This document shows, in pieces, positions 37,401 to 51,999 of a stretch of 64,000 bases of DNA. The DNA comes from Serinus canaria. Lineage: Eukaryota; Chordata; Aves; Passeriformes; Fringillidae. The stretch spans positions 9,626,601 through 9,690,600 of the forward strand of contig NC_066326.1 in NCBI RefSeq assembly GCF_022539315.1, in the 5' to 3' direction. The notes below the pieces were generated by a model. That model was given only the letters and a program-made list of their open reading frames with translations, was not told the DNA's origin and made no database searches. The position numbers and the translations under genes were made by a program. The first letter of the stretch is position 1. Every line of letters starts with the position of its first letter.

Positions 37401-40400
37401 TCTGCCTGAGATGCACATATCTGCTTACAATATCCTTTGTTAGTTAAACAAAACAGAATCATTGTTGCTAAGAAGTTAATATTGTTTAAGATTCACTGGC
37501 TTACACGCAGAACACTTTCCTGAGTTGCCCCAAACACATTCCTTTTCTGTTCTCCTCATTCCTTCTCTTCTTTTTTTCCCTTTTGTACTGACTTGGCTAA
37601 GGCTGACATTTCCTTTAGGTGAACTTGCTCATAAGGTGATATGAACTTTGAGGCAGGCAAACATTCCAGCTAATACAGTGAAGGGTAAATAACTGCTCAG
37701 ATCAGAGCAGACAATTCATCTGGAGAGCAAAAAAAAACTGAAGTCATTTCCCAAGCATTGAACAGGAGCCTACTTGCTCTACCTCCTACCAGCCACTCTC
37801 TTCTTCCTTGCAGCCTTTTAAGCCTGCGTTGCCAGTGTCCAAAATTCCTTCATCCAAAAACTGACTTATGGGAAAATTAATCCCATCAATGAATGAATAA
37901 ACACCCTTCAAATGCTTTCTGTGATGTATTTTTTAATTTGTCTTTTCTAGTGCTGGGACAGTGCATGTCACAAACATACACATGGAAATGAAAATATAAA
38001 GAACTACTTCATTGCCAGAGCAATATCAGTGAAGATGCCAGATGTAAAACACAAACCCAGCAGAAGGACATCACTCCATGGCAGCTGCTAATGTCCCTCT
38101 GCTGACAGCAAAGCTACACTTGGGATTGATCTGCTAAAACCACCCCATCCCATTTTCCATGTCCTGCAGCATTATAGGGGCTACCATTAAAAGCACATTT
38201 CTGTCAGGGTAATTTCAGCTGCCTTGTAGGTGTCTGCCAGCAGAACTGTGCCCTGCTGAGAGGTGACCACACCACAGCTCTGATGCTGTGTGCACCAGCT
38301 GTGCAGAGCTGCCTGGGTTGTGAGCTCTGAGAGCCCTCCAGGTCCTTGGCCAAAGCTATCTGCAGGAAGCTGTGCAGGGTAAATGAGGGCACAGGCAACT
38401 CCCTGCCAGTGTAACCAGACATCCTGAGCATCTCCTCACGAGGCTGCAGCGTGGGCAGGCACAGATTTGCTGGGGGCATGTGGGCGAGACATAAAACCCA
38501 AGAAGAGATGCTCTGCTCTCTCAGAAAAAACACTGATAAGAGCCCCTTTTTACAGCATGTGCTTTCTCATCAGAGATTAACAACTCAATTTTTTTTTTCC
38601 CAGTGGTTACCAATTTTTCTAGCCTAAGGACTGAAGAAAAACATTTTTGAGAGTCTGAGAAATAAAGCCTTTAATTTTACACATAAAACAGGCAGAGAAT
38701 TGGAGGCAGTGTTGGAAGCTGCATGATCTAGGATCAGTCTGAGGGTCTATGTCAGACTTTAATGGGTTTTATTCCACAGGCTGGCAGTGAGCAACCCCAT
38801 AAGCCATGAGCAGGCCTCGTAACTAAACCAAAAGCAGACTTCTCTCCAGCAAGCACAAGGGGACTGAATCCAACTAAAACTCATGGCCCATGCACAAATT
38901 CACTCTGAATTTCTCCTGGCACCAAGTAGGCTTCATTATGAGGATAACATTCAGATCTCAATGTGTATCACAGCCAAGCAGGGACAGGTGAAATGAGCTG
39001 TCTCTGTGCTGAAAGCGTTTGACACCACTCGCTAACTCTTCAAGGCAGAGAGGTACAAGATATGCCCCAGCATCACAGAAATGACTGGCAGAACTAAAAT
39101 GTGATCATGAAATGTGTTGACTGAGTTTGTCTTGCAAAGAAACTTTAAAGTCTGGCTGTTAGGGGCTCCTGAAATAGCATTTCCCAAAGGTTTACAAAAA
39201 ACTACAATGAAGCAGTCAGTGAAGATGCATCATTGCCCCATCCAGGGCAGAATTAGAACATTTCATCACATGTCATCAACCACTAAAGGAAGAAGGCACA
39301 TGTTGACTCATCACTCATGGGTGAGGTGGTAGGGATCTGTGGCTTCAGAGAATGAGGAATTACTCTGCTTCACAGTTCTGTCCACTGGGAAATCACACAT
39401 GGCTGTGACATACAGCACAAACCCTTTATAGCACTCCCACATTACCCTGGAGTTTGGGTTTGGGTTTTTTTTAAGTGTATTTCACAGAATCTCAATTTGA
39501 ATATGAATTTAAGAGCTAGATGGAAGAACATGTTCCTTTTCAGATTAAGGAAGATCACTCAATAAAATCAGATTAGATGAAACATTAAGTGATGCCAAGA
39601 TCAAAGAGTTTCTCATCCCAGAAATGCCTCCCTACTCTACTGTTAGATACAATCACAACTGAACATAACTAAAGAGATTCAAAGCATCTATAAAAGAAAA
39701 TGAAAGGGAAAAAAAAAAGAATAAAGAACAGTGGCCTAGATCTAAATTGCAGGACTATTCCCTTCTGCCTTCAAGACATTGTATAATCTGCTTTCTGGAT
39801 CAATTGGGGTATCCTTTTTACACCACAGATCATGAGCACTCTCTGGAACCAGAAACAGAGAATAACCTCCCAGGAACTAAGGGCTGACAAACCTCCCACT
39901 TGCTGATCCAAAACATAATTCTTTCAGCAGCTTGCACAGCCTGAAGCACAGAAGATTATACAAATACACATTACCTGCACATACCTCAACCCTAACATGG
40001 CCCACACAATCCATCCCTGCAAGGAGCACAAAGGGAGAGCAGGAGACAGGTGACAAACAGGACTTGTCACGTCGCTGGTGCTTGGGATAGAGGGAATGGC
40101 CAAGCAGGAGCAGACTGGAGGCTTCTCAGCCCCAGTCCAGGGCAGTCTGTACTTCCATAAACCCATCACAAACCCAGACCAGGAGTCTTCCTCCCCAAAT
40201 CCCTCTCTCCCCTACATCACCTGAGTTCTCTCTCCCCTGAGAACCTCCCAGAGGTTCACCTACCATGGACCCTTCCTTGCCCTAGTCCAGCCCCAGGACA
40301 GCTCCTATAACTTTCCCCTTTCCTCCAGCTCTGTTACATAAGTTACTACCTGCTATTTTAGATTATACATAGCAACATGATGATAAAAACAGAAACAGCA

Positions 40401-42158
40401 AGTTTGGGTTAATTTCCCTCCCTCTCTTTGTTTGGTTTTCTGGAACTACTTCATCCCAAACATTTGTAAATAGTGCTTGGAGCTACATTCCAAGTTTCAG
40501 CAGTAAACATTAAACTATCTAATATATATATAGAAGGATGCCTGTTCTTCCAGTGTATCCAGGCAACCTTGCAACACAAAGTTAAAGCACAGCTATTTGC
40601 TCAAAAAGTGTTTTCACAGCTATTTCCTCTTCCCTGCCCCCCCGCCTTGACTTTTTCCACTAGGCACTGCTTGTATTTATCATCTGGAGATTCTGTTCCC
40701 TTTTTCCTTTTTAAAAACTATAACAGCTTGTTTTAAGAGCAGCAAAGCATAGACATTTAGCTTATAATTAAGCTTGATTTAGTTTGTGACAAATGAAAGA
40801 AAAGTAGCAAAAGTTTCACAGGATCACCTGAATAAAAACTCCTTTGTCACACACTGTGTAACTTTGGAAAAAGATAATTTCCAAATATTAAGGAAATCAG
40901 AATTCTGTAAGGAAGGAAGAAAACCCCATTTACACAAACACTAAAGCAAGCTGAAAATGTGGTTTACTGCATCCTACCTAACACTAGGTGAAGGTTTCAG
41001 AATAAAACATGTTTCCTCAGAGAGCAAAGGTCAGGTTGAACTAAAATTTTTCTAAAGGAAGAATATAAACTTTTATTAGATTTTTCAGTTGAGAGCTCTT
41101 TAGTGTAAAAAGTTCAGCATCTCAATAGGAAATGTTTTTCATTTCAAAATGTTAATTCAAAATGAAAAGTGTTACTTTGACACATTGGACACCTTTATTT
41201 TGGTAGGCAATGTTGACATGTTATGTTATTGCTTATTTGAAAACCTCTTCAGAATATTTTTCTACTATATGGCTCAAAATTTCAACTTTTGCTTCTTATT
41301 CTAATCAGAAACAATTTTTCCTTCTTATTAAAGTTTTCTTCTGGGCTAAAAAATTCTGAACATTCCCCAGACATTCCCTGATTTCACTGCCATTCTTTTC
41401 TCATTAAGTGCTACAGTACATAGTTGACATTTTTTATCAGAATAACAGTCAATTAAACGCTGCACATTTTGAAAAAAAAATGAAAACATTTATTTTTTCA
41501 GCCTTTAGGGTGAATAGAGAGAAAAAATAAAGAAAATTCTCTCAGGATGTAACTATATATTTTGGCAATAGCATTCTCATGCCATCTTTTGCACAGCTAC
41601 CTCAGTGTTTTTCAGCTATCTTCATATGCCCAACAAACTAAATGGTGGGTGACACTAAAGTTATGAAATCAACTCTTACTTTCTTTAAAGAAGCAAACCC
41701 CACTTTCTAATGATAGTTTTTGCCTTTACAGAATCTGCAGATATGGGGTCATGTAGATGAGCTAGGGTGACACAAGGAAGAGCTGGAAATTAATGCACTA
41801 CATTTATGAAGTACAGAGTCATTTGCACATCTCAGGTTGGAGAATGAACTTCCATTGCCTTTTCCAGGCAACTCCAGCTTCCAGCAAAGAGCCTTTTCCA
41901 AAGTGTTTTGTTCCTCAATTTACCAAAAAGGAAGCAATGGGCACGAGGGCAGATGCTGATTTAGTGAGCATAGGCTCCTATTGGGCAAGTGGCTTTTCCT
42001 GAAGTTGTTTATGCTGAGAGATGACTTTGAGAAGCTGAGGTCAGCAAGGGAATATAGTTTATTTTTCAGCCTCAGAGTTCTTGTGTAATTTGTCTTCCAA
42101 GTTTTGGTGTCCAGAGGAAACTTCAGACAGTGTTTTTTCTCACTTCAGTGCCAAATCT

Positions 42159-42190
42159 TGTTTTTGGTTTTGGTTTTTTTTTTTTTTTTA
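42159..42190. repeat. T-rich tract (GTTTT type)
   Basis: GTTTTTGG and GTTTTGG units run into an uninterrupted T16 stretch ending at TTAACAGG. It is a complementary-strand version of the A/C tracts. The T run before an AACAG is superficially like a splice acceptor, but no exon follows that I can recognise. Confidence 0.85.
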
Positions 42191-42950
42191 ACAGGTAAAG
42201 GTCTTGGGTCTTTATTGACTGCTTGAGCCCACAGGGTGGTGTCTAAGACCAAAGGCAGTAGGTAAGGCCTACCACAAATTTCTTCTCATTTTGAAGAATT
42301 CCTTAATTCCAGCAGCTTCTCTAAAGGATATGCTGGATTCCTCTAAAATTGATGGGACTAGTGAAACAAAATTCAGTGATTTTCACTTGCAGTGGCACTC
42401 CATAAAACTTAACCCCTAGGTGTTTGATTATATATTATAACTATCTCTCCCAGTGGTAACACAAGGAGGACATCAATAATCTCTTAAGTTCTGCTGTAAA
42501 GTGCTTGAACAAATAAAGTACCTGGCAAATAAAAGAGCTAATAAAGATCAAGAAAGATGCTGTTAAAACACATCAGTTTTCTGGGCCCTGATTACAGCAG
42601 TGATAAAAAACTAAGCAAGCAGTAAGAACAACCATAATTGTGTAGATCCCATTTTCCTGTTATTTACCTATTAAAAGAAAAAAAGAATATAATCCAAAGA
42701 AAGCAAAACATTCATAGCAAGTTCCCAAAAGTCTCTGAAATATGCCAAATGTCTGTTTAGGCACTACAACACATTTCCTATTTCATTGCTCCCATACATC
42801 AAGGCAAGCAATGGTTAAATGGAACAATTCCTCATGGTTATAAAATACAGGACTCAGGCAGAAAGTCAACAGTCCTGCTCATGCTTCCGGTGCAACAGAA
42901 CTTTCTCTTTGTTTTGATTTCTCTTTTTTTCCCTTTTAAACAAAAATAGT

Positions 42951-42972
42951 CACACACACAAAAAAAAAAAAT
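42951..42972. repeat. Short (CA)n followed by poly(A)
   Basis: CACACACACA is followed at once by an A13 run. It is a short microsatellite with no adjoining retroelement body visible. Confidence 0.8.
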
Positions 42973-44030
42973 AGCCAGAATGGAAGGGAAACAGTTCAAA
43001 AGGTGTTTTTAAATACTTTTCCATCTCAGCTAGACAACAATTCATAGCATTACTTGCAGCAACAAGTCTGGGTGAGTACAGACTGCCCTGTGTGCTCCCA
43101 GGCACAGCAGGGTGACAAGAAATATTGGTTTTGCTGGTGATGAGCTTTTTTCTTGATGGTATCAGAACTGAAACACTTGCCACCTTTCTTCTAATGTAAG
43201 GTAGCTGCCCAAGCTTTGAGCACAGACAAATATCACCTCCCCTAAGCTTTGTGTAAATAAATGTCTTGGCAGGAGCTCACATTTCTGGATTACCTCTGCA
43301 CATAAATATGACTTCATTTCCTTAAAAGCAAAAGTAGCTAGATGGAGGTAAGAGTTGGTTTGGCGATTAACTCTGCCTTTTCCCCCTTCTTATCCCCCAA
43401 AAGTCAGGTATAAACAGACAAAAAAATTTAGACACAAGCCAAGACAATAGCATGAAGGGGTGAACTTTTCCAAAGAGAAATGGAGATTCAGTGCCAAAGA
43501 GGACAGGTGCTCTTCCAGTTATTGAACAGAGCCATTATCACTGTCCTACACCTCAGGAGTCATCCTGCATCATCCAGACGGGCAAGGGAGGGCAGAGCCA
43601 CCCTCCACAGGTTATGGGTGCCATTCTCCCCTTCCCTGCATCCAGCAGTGGTACCAGGTGCTGTTCTGGAGCCAAGTGTCTCACTGTCCAACACCCCTGC
43701 CCACTGAAAGCATGGTCTGGTCTCTGAAAATATGATCTGGTCCTCAAGCAAGGGTTTCTTCTAAAGAAACCTGTGAAATAATACATGATCTTCAATTATT
43801 TTGGGCCACACTTACTACAAAAGGCCAAGTAGAAATGAAATCCTAGGCATAGAAAAGCCCAGTTTTTAGCAAGAGTAAAAGTGGGGGAAAGATGATCTAG
43901 ATTTTAGCAAGAGGACTGACTCCTTTCCCACTCTGATATAACAGCTGCTGTTGATAAATGCTCCTAGGAGGCTGTCAACTTTATGGTTTCACAGAGAAAC
44001 CACGTAAAAAACGACTGCTGTGATTGTAGG

Positions 44031-44842
44031 ATGTTGGTGTTGTGCCATGCAGACCTTCAGAAGGACCCTGACAGGCTGGAGAGACTGGCAGAGAACTGCC
44101 TGAAGTTCAACAAAGGCAAATGCAGATCCTGCACCTGGGGAAGAAAATCCCCAGGCTCCAGCACAGGCTGGGGCTGACCTTTGGGAAGCAGCTCTGGGGA
44201 GAAGGGCCGGGTGGACACAGAGCTGTCCATGAGCCAGCAATGCCCCGGGGGTCAAAAAGGTCGATGGGATCCTGGGAAGCATCAGGAAGAGCATTGGCAG
44301 GAGCTCAAGGCAGGTGATCCTGCCCCTTTTCTCAGTCCTGGGGAGGCCACAACTGGAGTGTCCAGTTCCAGGCTCCTCAGGACAAGACTGACATGGAGCT
44401 CTTGGAGTGAGGCAAACGGAAGGTGACAAAGATGATGAGGAGACAAGAGCAATCTCTTATGAGGAAAGGCTGAAGGAGCAGGGCCTGTTCAGCCTGGAGA
44501 AGAGATGACAAAGGGAACCTCACAAATGTCTGTCAGTGTCTGCCAGGAGGGTGTCAAGAGGGTGAAACAGGCTCTGCTCCATAGTATCAAGCAACAGGAC
44601 AAAAGGCAGAAACTGATGAACAGAAAGTCCCACCTGAGCATGAGCAGGAACTTTTTTAGTGGGTTATTACCATGCACTGTAACAGATTGCCCAGAGGAGT
44701 TGTAGAGTTTCCCTCACTGGAGATATTCCAGAACTGTCTTGACATAATCCTGTGCTATGTGCTCTGTGATGACACTGCTTGAGCAGGCAGGTGGGCCCAG
44801 ATGATGCCCTGTGATCCCTTCCAAACTTACCCATTCTGTGAA
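44031..44842 (+). mobile_element. CR1 LINE, 5'-truncated and degraded 3' end
   Basis: The segment follows the 3' part of a CR1 retrotransposon in plus orientation. It covers the C-terminal part of the reverse-transcriptase frame and the short 3' end. Recognisable landmarks in order are the GACAGGCTGGAGAGA stretch near 44070, AAGTTCAACAAAGGCAAATGC near 44104, CTGCACCTGGGG near 44130, GAGCCAGCAATG near 44231, TATGAGGAAAGGCTGA near 44458, TTCAGCCTGGAGAAGAGA near 44488, GATTGCCCAGAGGAGTTGT near 44685, and the CR1-type terminus CCATTCTGTGA near 44831. The reading frame is broken. One base is missing near 44124 relative to the usual KGKC-LHLG junction, and the frame shifts again near 44200 and before 44260, so it is a dead copy. 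Missing 5' sequence is normal for CR1, which truncates on insertion. No clear target-site duplication is visible, also usual for CR1. The start is approximate. The family call is firm; the subfamily was not determined. Confidence 0.93.
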
Positions 44843-47800
44843 ACCAAAGCCAGCTTCTGAAAGTCAAGAGTAAAATTCACAGATCTCTTGTAAACCGAGA
44901 TGAGTCCAAGGGGCAACCAGTTAAAACTGATGGACTAGGTCTGCAGTATGGCATGGATATCACCATGTCAACTTATACCATGTCAGGGATCTGCATTTTC
45001 AAATATCCATATTTTAAAGCAGCAAACTTCAGCAAGACTAGGCTGACCTTAATCACAAAAATGTTCTCTTTAAGGAATGGCTGTCAGTCAAGAGAGAATT
45101 AACAGAGCACAGCCATTATTAGCAGGAGAATGGAGGTCAAATGCTTTCCTGGCCCACCCCTCTGGAAGGACTGTGAGGTCAGAAGTTAGAAAGAAGTGTC
45201 CCTGCAAGATCTACCAGGACTTCAACAGGCTGCAGAGCTACTTTTCCTCTGGATGGGATGGTTCCTTCAAAATACATACTTGGTAGATGGAATAAAAGTT
45301 GGAGAGGAAGCAAGAGACATTTAGAGAATTGAAAATCAGACTAGACACTGTCTTTGCACACTCAGCCAGCAATCTGGAAATGACTTATCTGCTAGGAAAA
45401 TGCAATTGCTGTCATCAGCAATTATTGTACATCTCAATTGCCCCAAAGCACCACACGATTGCACATTCCTTCCTCCCTTTCACATCCCAAGAAGGTCTAG
45501 CAGGTGCACTCCCACCCTGCTTTCCCCATATGAGATAACAATGATTGCCACAACAGCAATCCTTTCCTCTCCACCAAATCTTCTCTCCAGGATGCTCAGA
45601 TGTCCATAATATACACCCTCAATTGTGACCTAAGCCTTTTCTACCCTTCTCATTAAAAATGGGCAGGATCCAGCCATGTGGTTTGACAGAGACCAGGCCA
45701 ACATGCAAGACAGACAGACCTTGCCAGCTGCAGAGCAGTCTGCATTGAGGTGCGAGATTCATCCAAGGCACAACTTCCTTGCCTTCATCTGGATTATACA
45801 AAGAATAGTTTTGGCCTGGGGGCCAAATTGATCCATCTGGATAATAACTGATAGCAGTAATTAGAGCTGGTAAGAATGACTGAAACTGCTGGCATCTCTC
45901 TTTGCTTGGTTCTTTGCTGCCCAGCAGTCTAGTTCAATTCATCACTGTATTAAGCAGTGAAGCTTCTATTCTTAGCAACAGTTTATCCTGCCCAAAACAT
46001 CATGTTTCAACCCCTTGGCAAACCTGGAAAGAATCTAGAAATAGGCAATGAAAATATGAGACGTTCTGACACAAAGCATGAAGGAAAAGCCGGCGCAGTT
46101 CAAGGTGAAGAAAAATCTCAGGGGACATGGGAGTGCTATACAGACTAGACAATAGCACAGGGAAAGCTGGCAGTGTCATGTACCCATGGGGGAAGCAAGA
46201 ACAATCAAAGTCTTTTCTTATACCATAGGCATTTATCTGCAGTTAAAAATAAAATTATCTTCTTCTTCTCCAAAACCAAGAGTTAGACACACGGGTAATA
46301 ATTCAGAAATAAGCAATAAATGTCAGGAAAAGTTTGTGAGGTTGTAACTTTGATCCTATGAATAATGATTTATAAAGAAAATCCCACCTTTCACCTGGCT
46401 GCCATCTACAGGATTCCTTGCATCCATCTCAAAAATCGGTGCTTTGGAGAGGGGATGCTCATCTTCTGGTCACTGGCCTGTCTTGTTTAGGGATTTCTGT
46501 GCTTCATTGGTTAGATATAGAGGGAAGGTGGGTTCAGAAATTCAATAAAATGAAAGCTGCAATTAGAGCATCTGAAAATTCAGGTGTGTTCTGACCTGGG
46601 GACTGATTGAAGCACACTCTCACCAAAGTACTCAGTGAAGCAAGGATGCCTACTGACTTTTATGTGGCTTGGAATACTGTTTATGCTGGTGTTGTACAAA
46701 TACACCATGGTCCTACTCTCTAACAAGAGCAGAAGCCAAGGATCCTGCTGTTATTAAGAAGGTCCACCTATTCAGTTTCCTTAATCTTGGACCAAGTACA
46801 TCCCAAGGTCTTCAAAACTTCCTCAGCAATTTAGGACCGAGTTCATGAGGAACCCATAATCTCCTTATAACTAGGTATGAAGGACACTTTGAAAAGATAC
46901 TCAAATTTGTAGCAGGACTCAGCAGTTGTGTGTTGGTCACCCTGGGACTCCTTGCTCTGCTTAGCATAAAGAAGAGCACACAGATGACATCTGTCCAACT
47001 CATGTTGCACACATACTGCAGGAGTAAAACACAGGTGCTTGAAAAGCTTGGCTTCTACTCCAACAGAGCCACATCACCTGATGTGCTTCATTGAGTTTGC
47101 AATTTCTTTTTGGAGAAGGGCTGAGAGGTCCCAAAGCCTTACACTTTATCCATATCATACCTGTTAAGAGCAGAAATTCAGCTTGCCTGGCACTTTTTAA
47201 AACATGTAAGCCACAAAACTGTCTTTCCCACTTCCTGCCAACCACTTCAGAATCTGGAAGGCCCCGCTTGGGTCTCTGCATCCATGGGCTGTGGAGGGGT
47301 GTGCGTGTGACCAATGCCCTCTAGAGGGTATCCATGGCCCGGCAAGACACAGGTACTGCTGCCCACCCATCACTCCTGTTCTCAGCTAAATATCTTGCCG
47401 AGAAAGGTGGAATTCCATGGGGGTGGGGGGGGAATCAAAAGTGGATTTGGGTTTTAATAAAAGTAAAAACCTGGGAAGGGCCATTCATTGTAGGATATTT
47501 AGCAGAGCTGACTCCATGGTGTAAGAGTTTCTTGCATAAACACTGTAGTGAATACTGGAAGCAAAAAAGATCAACCAGAAGTTAATCCTTACCTAAGGAG
47601 GCCTTTGCAAAAAAGGGCCAGTTTAAGAGCACCAGGTGCCATAAGGTCTTTTCCCACCCTACTAGCATCTTTAAAGAAGTTGGCCCATCACTCAAGGCTG
47701 TGTCTGCATTTGAGGGAACATGTACCAGCTAGCCAGAGATGTGGCAATACCAAGAGACATTTAAGTGAGGTAATTTCCATTACCAATGGACTCTTTCAGC

Positions 47801-50800
47801 CAGGCCAGGCCCCTTGTTAAAAAGAGGGAGATGCTTTTGGTGTTATCCTTTTGTTTCAATCCATTGAATGTACACAATATACTTCTCTCCAGGTGTTTCT
47901 GAACACTAACTAAAGAGAAGAAGCCTCTACCTGATTTGGCCTTTTTGAAAGTGTCCACATAAGAACTATCTCTCTAAATACAACCTTAGTCTAACCTATA
48001 TATGACTTTGATCTGCAGACATGAACACAGCTTTCATCAGGGTGCTGCCATTTTGGAGGAAGGACCCAATGGAATGACTATATTTATATCTCAAATATTT
48101 CACAGAGCTGTTACATACAGTACAATCTTTTCCACTGCATATGTATAAATAGTCTCCTCCTAATCTAGGGGTCAGTTGAGCTGTACCTCAGTGCCACTTA
48201 GGACTCAGAAACTCTGTGTGTGCTTGTACCCATCAACTGCTCTAAGTACACAGATCTCTGCTGTCACACATGCTTTAAATCCTTGCACCACAGATCCACC
48301 CAGGAGCCTCCAAGGCTCTTTTAAAACCTCAAAAGCAGGTGCCTGCCCAAAAATCCCACCTATAAGGGCTCATATACCAAATACTGTGGAAACGTCTCAA
48401 GTTGGGCCTGCCACAAAAAAAAAATCCTCCAACAAAATAAACCAGCTAAGGGGACAATAGGCAGAGCACTGACTGACTTGTGTTCCTATTACAGCCAGTG
48501 ATTTTGTGTCCAAGAGCATATTACAGGATGTGGGAAAGCAGAATTCATCCCTGGGCTTCCTAGTTTGGGGCCAGGGCTTGGTTCCAGCTTTCCAGTGTCT
48601 GCACATTTACTTGGCATAACACAGCCCGGGTCCTGCTGCAGCCCAGCCCTCCTGGTGCTTTGGGTTTGCTGCTGCTTGGTATCTTCCTTCACATTTAATC
48701 TGTGGCTGCCCACACAGGAGCCTTTTTATACAGTGCATGCTTTACCAGCTCCTGCAGACCAGCATCCCTATCGAGCTAGAATCTATAGTCCTGCAAGCTG
48801 AGAGATTAATGCACTCAAAAGACCTTTCTTATACCAGGTAAGACAAAAGGGCTCCTGGCTGGTGAGCATCCCACTCATCCCAGCCTTTTGCTGAGATTGA
48901 AAAATCTGTACCAAGGAGCAGGTCTCTGATGCCAACTTAAAAATGGAGGAACTTCTCTGGGCTCCCATAGCATTTATCCTCCCTCTAAACCCTGCACAGT
49001 ATTTATCTGCTCTCCAATGCTTTGGCAGTCTGGCTTTAAATGCCTCGAGCACTGAAGCTCCTTGAGTTTAGACAGACCAAGAAGCCAGCAATTAGGAAAC
49101 TCTTTACCAAAAGCCAGCTCACATATTGCTTTTGCCTCATTTTTATCATCTGACTACTCTTGTTCCAATTGTTTATCCCTCAAGGATTATTTTTTTAATG
49201 CTTTCTTTTTTTCTCCTCAGAGTGGAACTTGTTTTGCCAATGACTACTGAACCCTAGCTTTGTATTTGGGAAGCTTCAACATAATAAAAAATTTTACCCA
49301 TTAATGTTTTACAGATATCAGTACAACTTTTAATTCTTAATTTAAGTCATTCTTTAAAAAAAGTGCAAGAAATGATCTTTCCAAACCTCTAGCCAAGTCT
49401 GCTGGCCAGGTTTATTTATAAATGGTCCCAAACTCCTGAAGCTGTAATAGTTCCAGGAAAAGAGAAAAAAGGAAAAGAAACACACTTTATAGGATCTTTC
49501 ATTGGTTAAGTCCACATCTATTTCTGCTTGATATCCAAAGCCAGTTTGAGCTTCCTGATCAGCACAATTCCCTGGTTATTAGACTTGTTTTTGTAATTTC
49601 TAAAAATAGAGAGCAACTATATTTTTTTACTTTAGAACATGAGTTTTTCTTAAAAGAGTGGGATGTTAAGGAAAGAAGCCACTAGGGGAAAAGGCAGGAA
49701 AAAGTTAAGAACATTTCCTTCAGCCAGCTTCTAAAACACACTGCATTTCCTCTCTGCATGAGTTGGAGACCAGTTTTGGAAAACTGTTGTTTCTCACACA
49801 CTTTCATCTCATGGCTGGTTTCAGAGACAAGTATTCACAGCAGTGTGAAGCAACTGACAATCTGCTATTTGTAATTATTATGCTTCTCTTGATCTATAAG
49901 AATCTGCAGTGCTTATGCACAGCTCCTTTTGTCCTGTCAGTCCCTCTTGCCCCCAGCCTGCTGGCTTAGTGTGGAGCATCCCTTGTCTTCCTGAGAGGAC
50001 ATCTCCTCCAAGGTGGCACACACCCCATCCCTTCTATTCTTGCAGAAGGGTCCTGAACACTTTGTAGTCAAGTGAAGTCATCCCTCTCTTCAGGTCTCAG
50101 TCACCTTCATGGACACCATTGGTAGCTCACAGTCTACACCACTAAAATCCATTGGTACTAAAATTACTCTCTTTTTCCACTCCTCTGTTTGCTGGACACA
50201 ACAGATTCCCTGTCATTATGTTTGCTTTAAGTCTAAGCAAAGCCATTTCACACACACTCCCCTACCAAAGCACTCTCTATTTAGGAATGTTCATGGCAGT
50301 TTCCCTCCTGAGGAGTTTTAAGAACTTTGAAAACATAATTCAACTTCTTCATTCCTGAAGCTGGCAAATGTTACAATATGGTTTTCTGAAGATGTGCAAG
50401 CTCAGGTTCATCAGCTGGTTCAAGATTATATGTCTCCATGGTACAGGTGAGAAAAAACCCAAGTTGGAGCACAGAGCCTCTCTTCTGCTGCCTGTGAGCT
50501 GTAACACACTGTTGAACAGCCCCATTTTTCTCCCTGTCTCTTTCCCAGCAGGGCTCACTGAAAAATATCATCTTCTCTTTTCTGGCCTTGTCTTTCTCAC
50601 ATCTGTAAACACCACAAATGATACCTTTGGAAATACAAGTTAGTCCTATTCCAGAAACATGTCCTTTCCCTGATAACTGTTCATTTGGGGCTGTCAGTGA
50701 TGTCCCTGCTATGTATTTTGTGCAGGTGGTAGGCTTGGCCATGTCACACACACAGAACACACCCTTGCCTGAGAAGGGAAGGCACTCAACAGTGTTTACA

Positions 50801-51999
50801 AGAGTACCTGAATTTGGCCCTGAGTGTCAAAAACCCAAGACCTGAATTTGAATGGACTAACCCCAAAGAAAGCTCAGTATTAAACTCAGCTATGCTTCCC
50901 ATAATTCACTGACCTCAGGTCCTCCAGCAGGTCAGACCAGGTGTCCATATAATGGTAACAGGTGGTTCCAAGATGAATGACCTTGCTCTTTAAATTCACA
51001 TCTCCCAGTAAGAAGCTGCACCACATTGCACAACACTAGAACATAATTAACATCCCAGCAGTTGGTTCTGAATGTCGAATTTACACACAGGGAGGGTAAA
51101 AACCTGTCACAAACACCAGGCAAATTCCCATGCTTCCATTGTCCTGCAGATCACTTTGCTTCCAGCCTTCATTCCCTTCCTCCTATTCTCATCCACCCAC
51201 TCAGGAGTCTCAAAGGCTGTGTGACAGGGGCACAGAACTGAACTTGGAGAAATGGCCTTTTACTACCATAAAACATCTTTTTCTCATCTGGGTAGTTTAA
51301 CATATCTTCCACCTAAAGCAATTCCAGGATGCTACACAAGTGTACATGTACAAGATAATAAAGGTATTTTTTATGAAATCTGCAGGCACAGCATTTACCA
51401 GGTGGGACATGAACAATCATCAGACAACACCAAAGACCTTTATTTACTTTCTAGAGAAGCATCTTCTAAGTGCCAGAAGCAGGGCAGGTAGTTATCCAAG
51501 TTTTCCAGGTCAGTTTTGAGCATGAGCTGCTCCCATTTTTCTTCTCCCCTGCTCATTGTGTCTGCCCCTCCTGGCAAGCAGAAGCCTTGAGAGGAAAGTT
51601 ACTGTGCCCAGAAAGGGCTTGGCACTGCACTAATGTACTCTGACAGTGTGTTTTCTTCCCTGGCACCCAGCCACACACAAATCCCCTCTCTGAGTCACTC
51701 CCAGTGAGAAAACCAACACCGGCATTCTGCTCTGTTGAAATGGTAAGGCTGAGAGAGCAAATATAAAAGGAGCTGCCGTCAGAAGGGGCTGGGGATGAGC
51801 TGGTGTCTGAAAGCATCAGAGGCAAGGGGAGGGAATTCCTATAAGTGCAGTGTAACACTGATAAGGGGAAAAGAAAAGGAGTAGTGAAGGAAGCTGGAAA
51901 ACTACCACTTGGCAGAGCAGATGATGCACACTCCCATCAGTGACTTATAGCAAAGTCAGGCCTCCCAGGGGACTCTCACTTTCTGCTTTTCTTCTTGTT
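44843..51999. other. Non-coding DNA with no recognised gene
   Basis: Unique sequence downstream of the CR1 copy. Frames reach 129 codons (50371-50760, minus) without any recognisable domain. There is a short G-rich run at 47419-47432. Nothing else stands out. Confidence 0.7.

Larger units (their letters stand above)
34481..44030. other. Non-coding DNA with no recognised gene
   Basis: The longest frame is 132 codons (34505-34903, plus) and is unrecognised. 40.7-42.9 kb is strongly AT-rich with T and A runs. An octamer lies at 36248-36255. The 12-mer TTTTAGCAAGAG occurs twice between 43860 and 43920. No gene or clear transposon is seen. Confidence 0.7.

Noticed and set aside
42159..42196. Long T tract ending AACAG as a splice acceptor
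   Set aside because: No open, recognisable exon follows and the tract matches the other low-complexity T/G runs.
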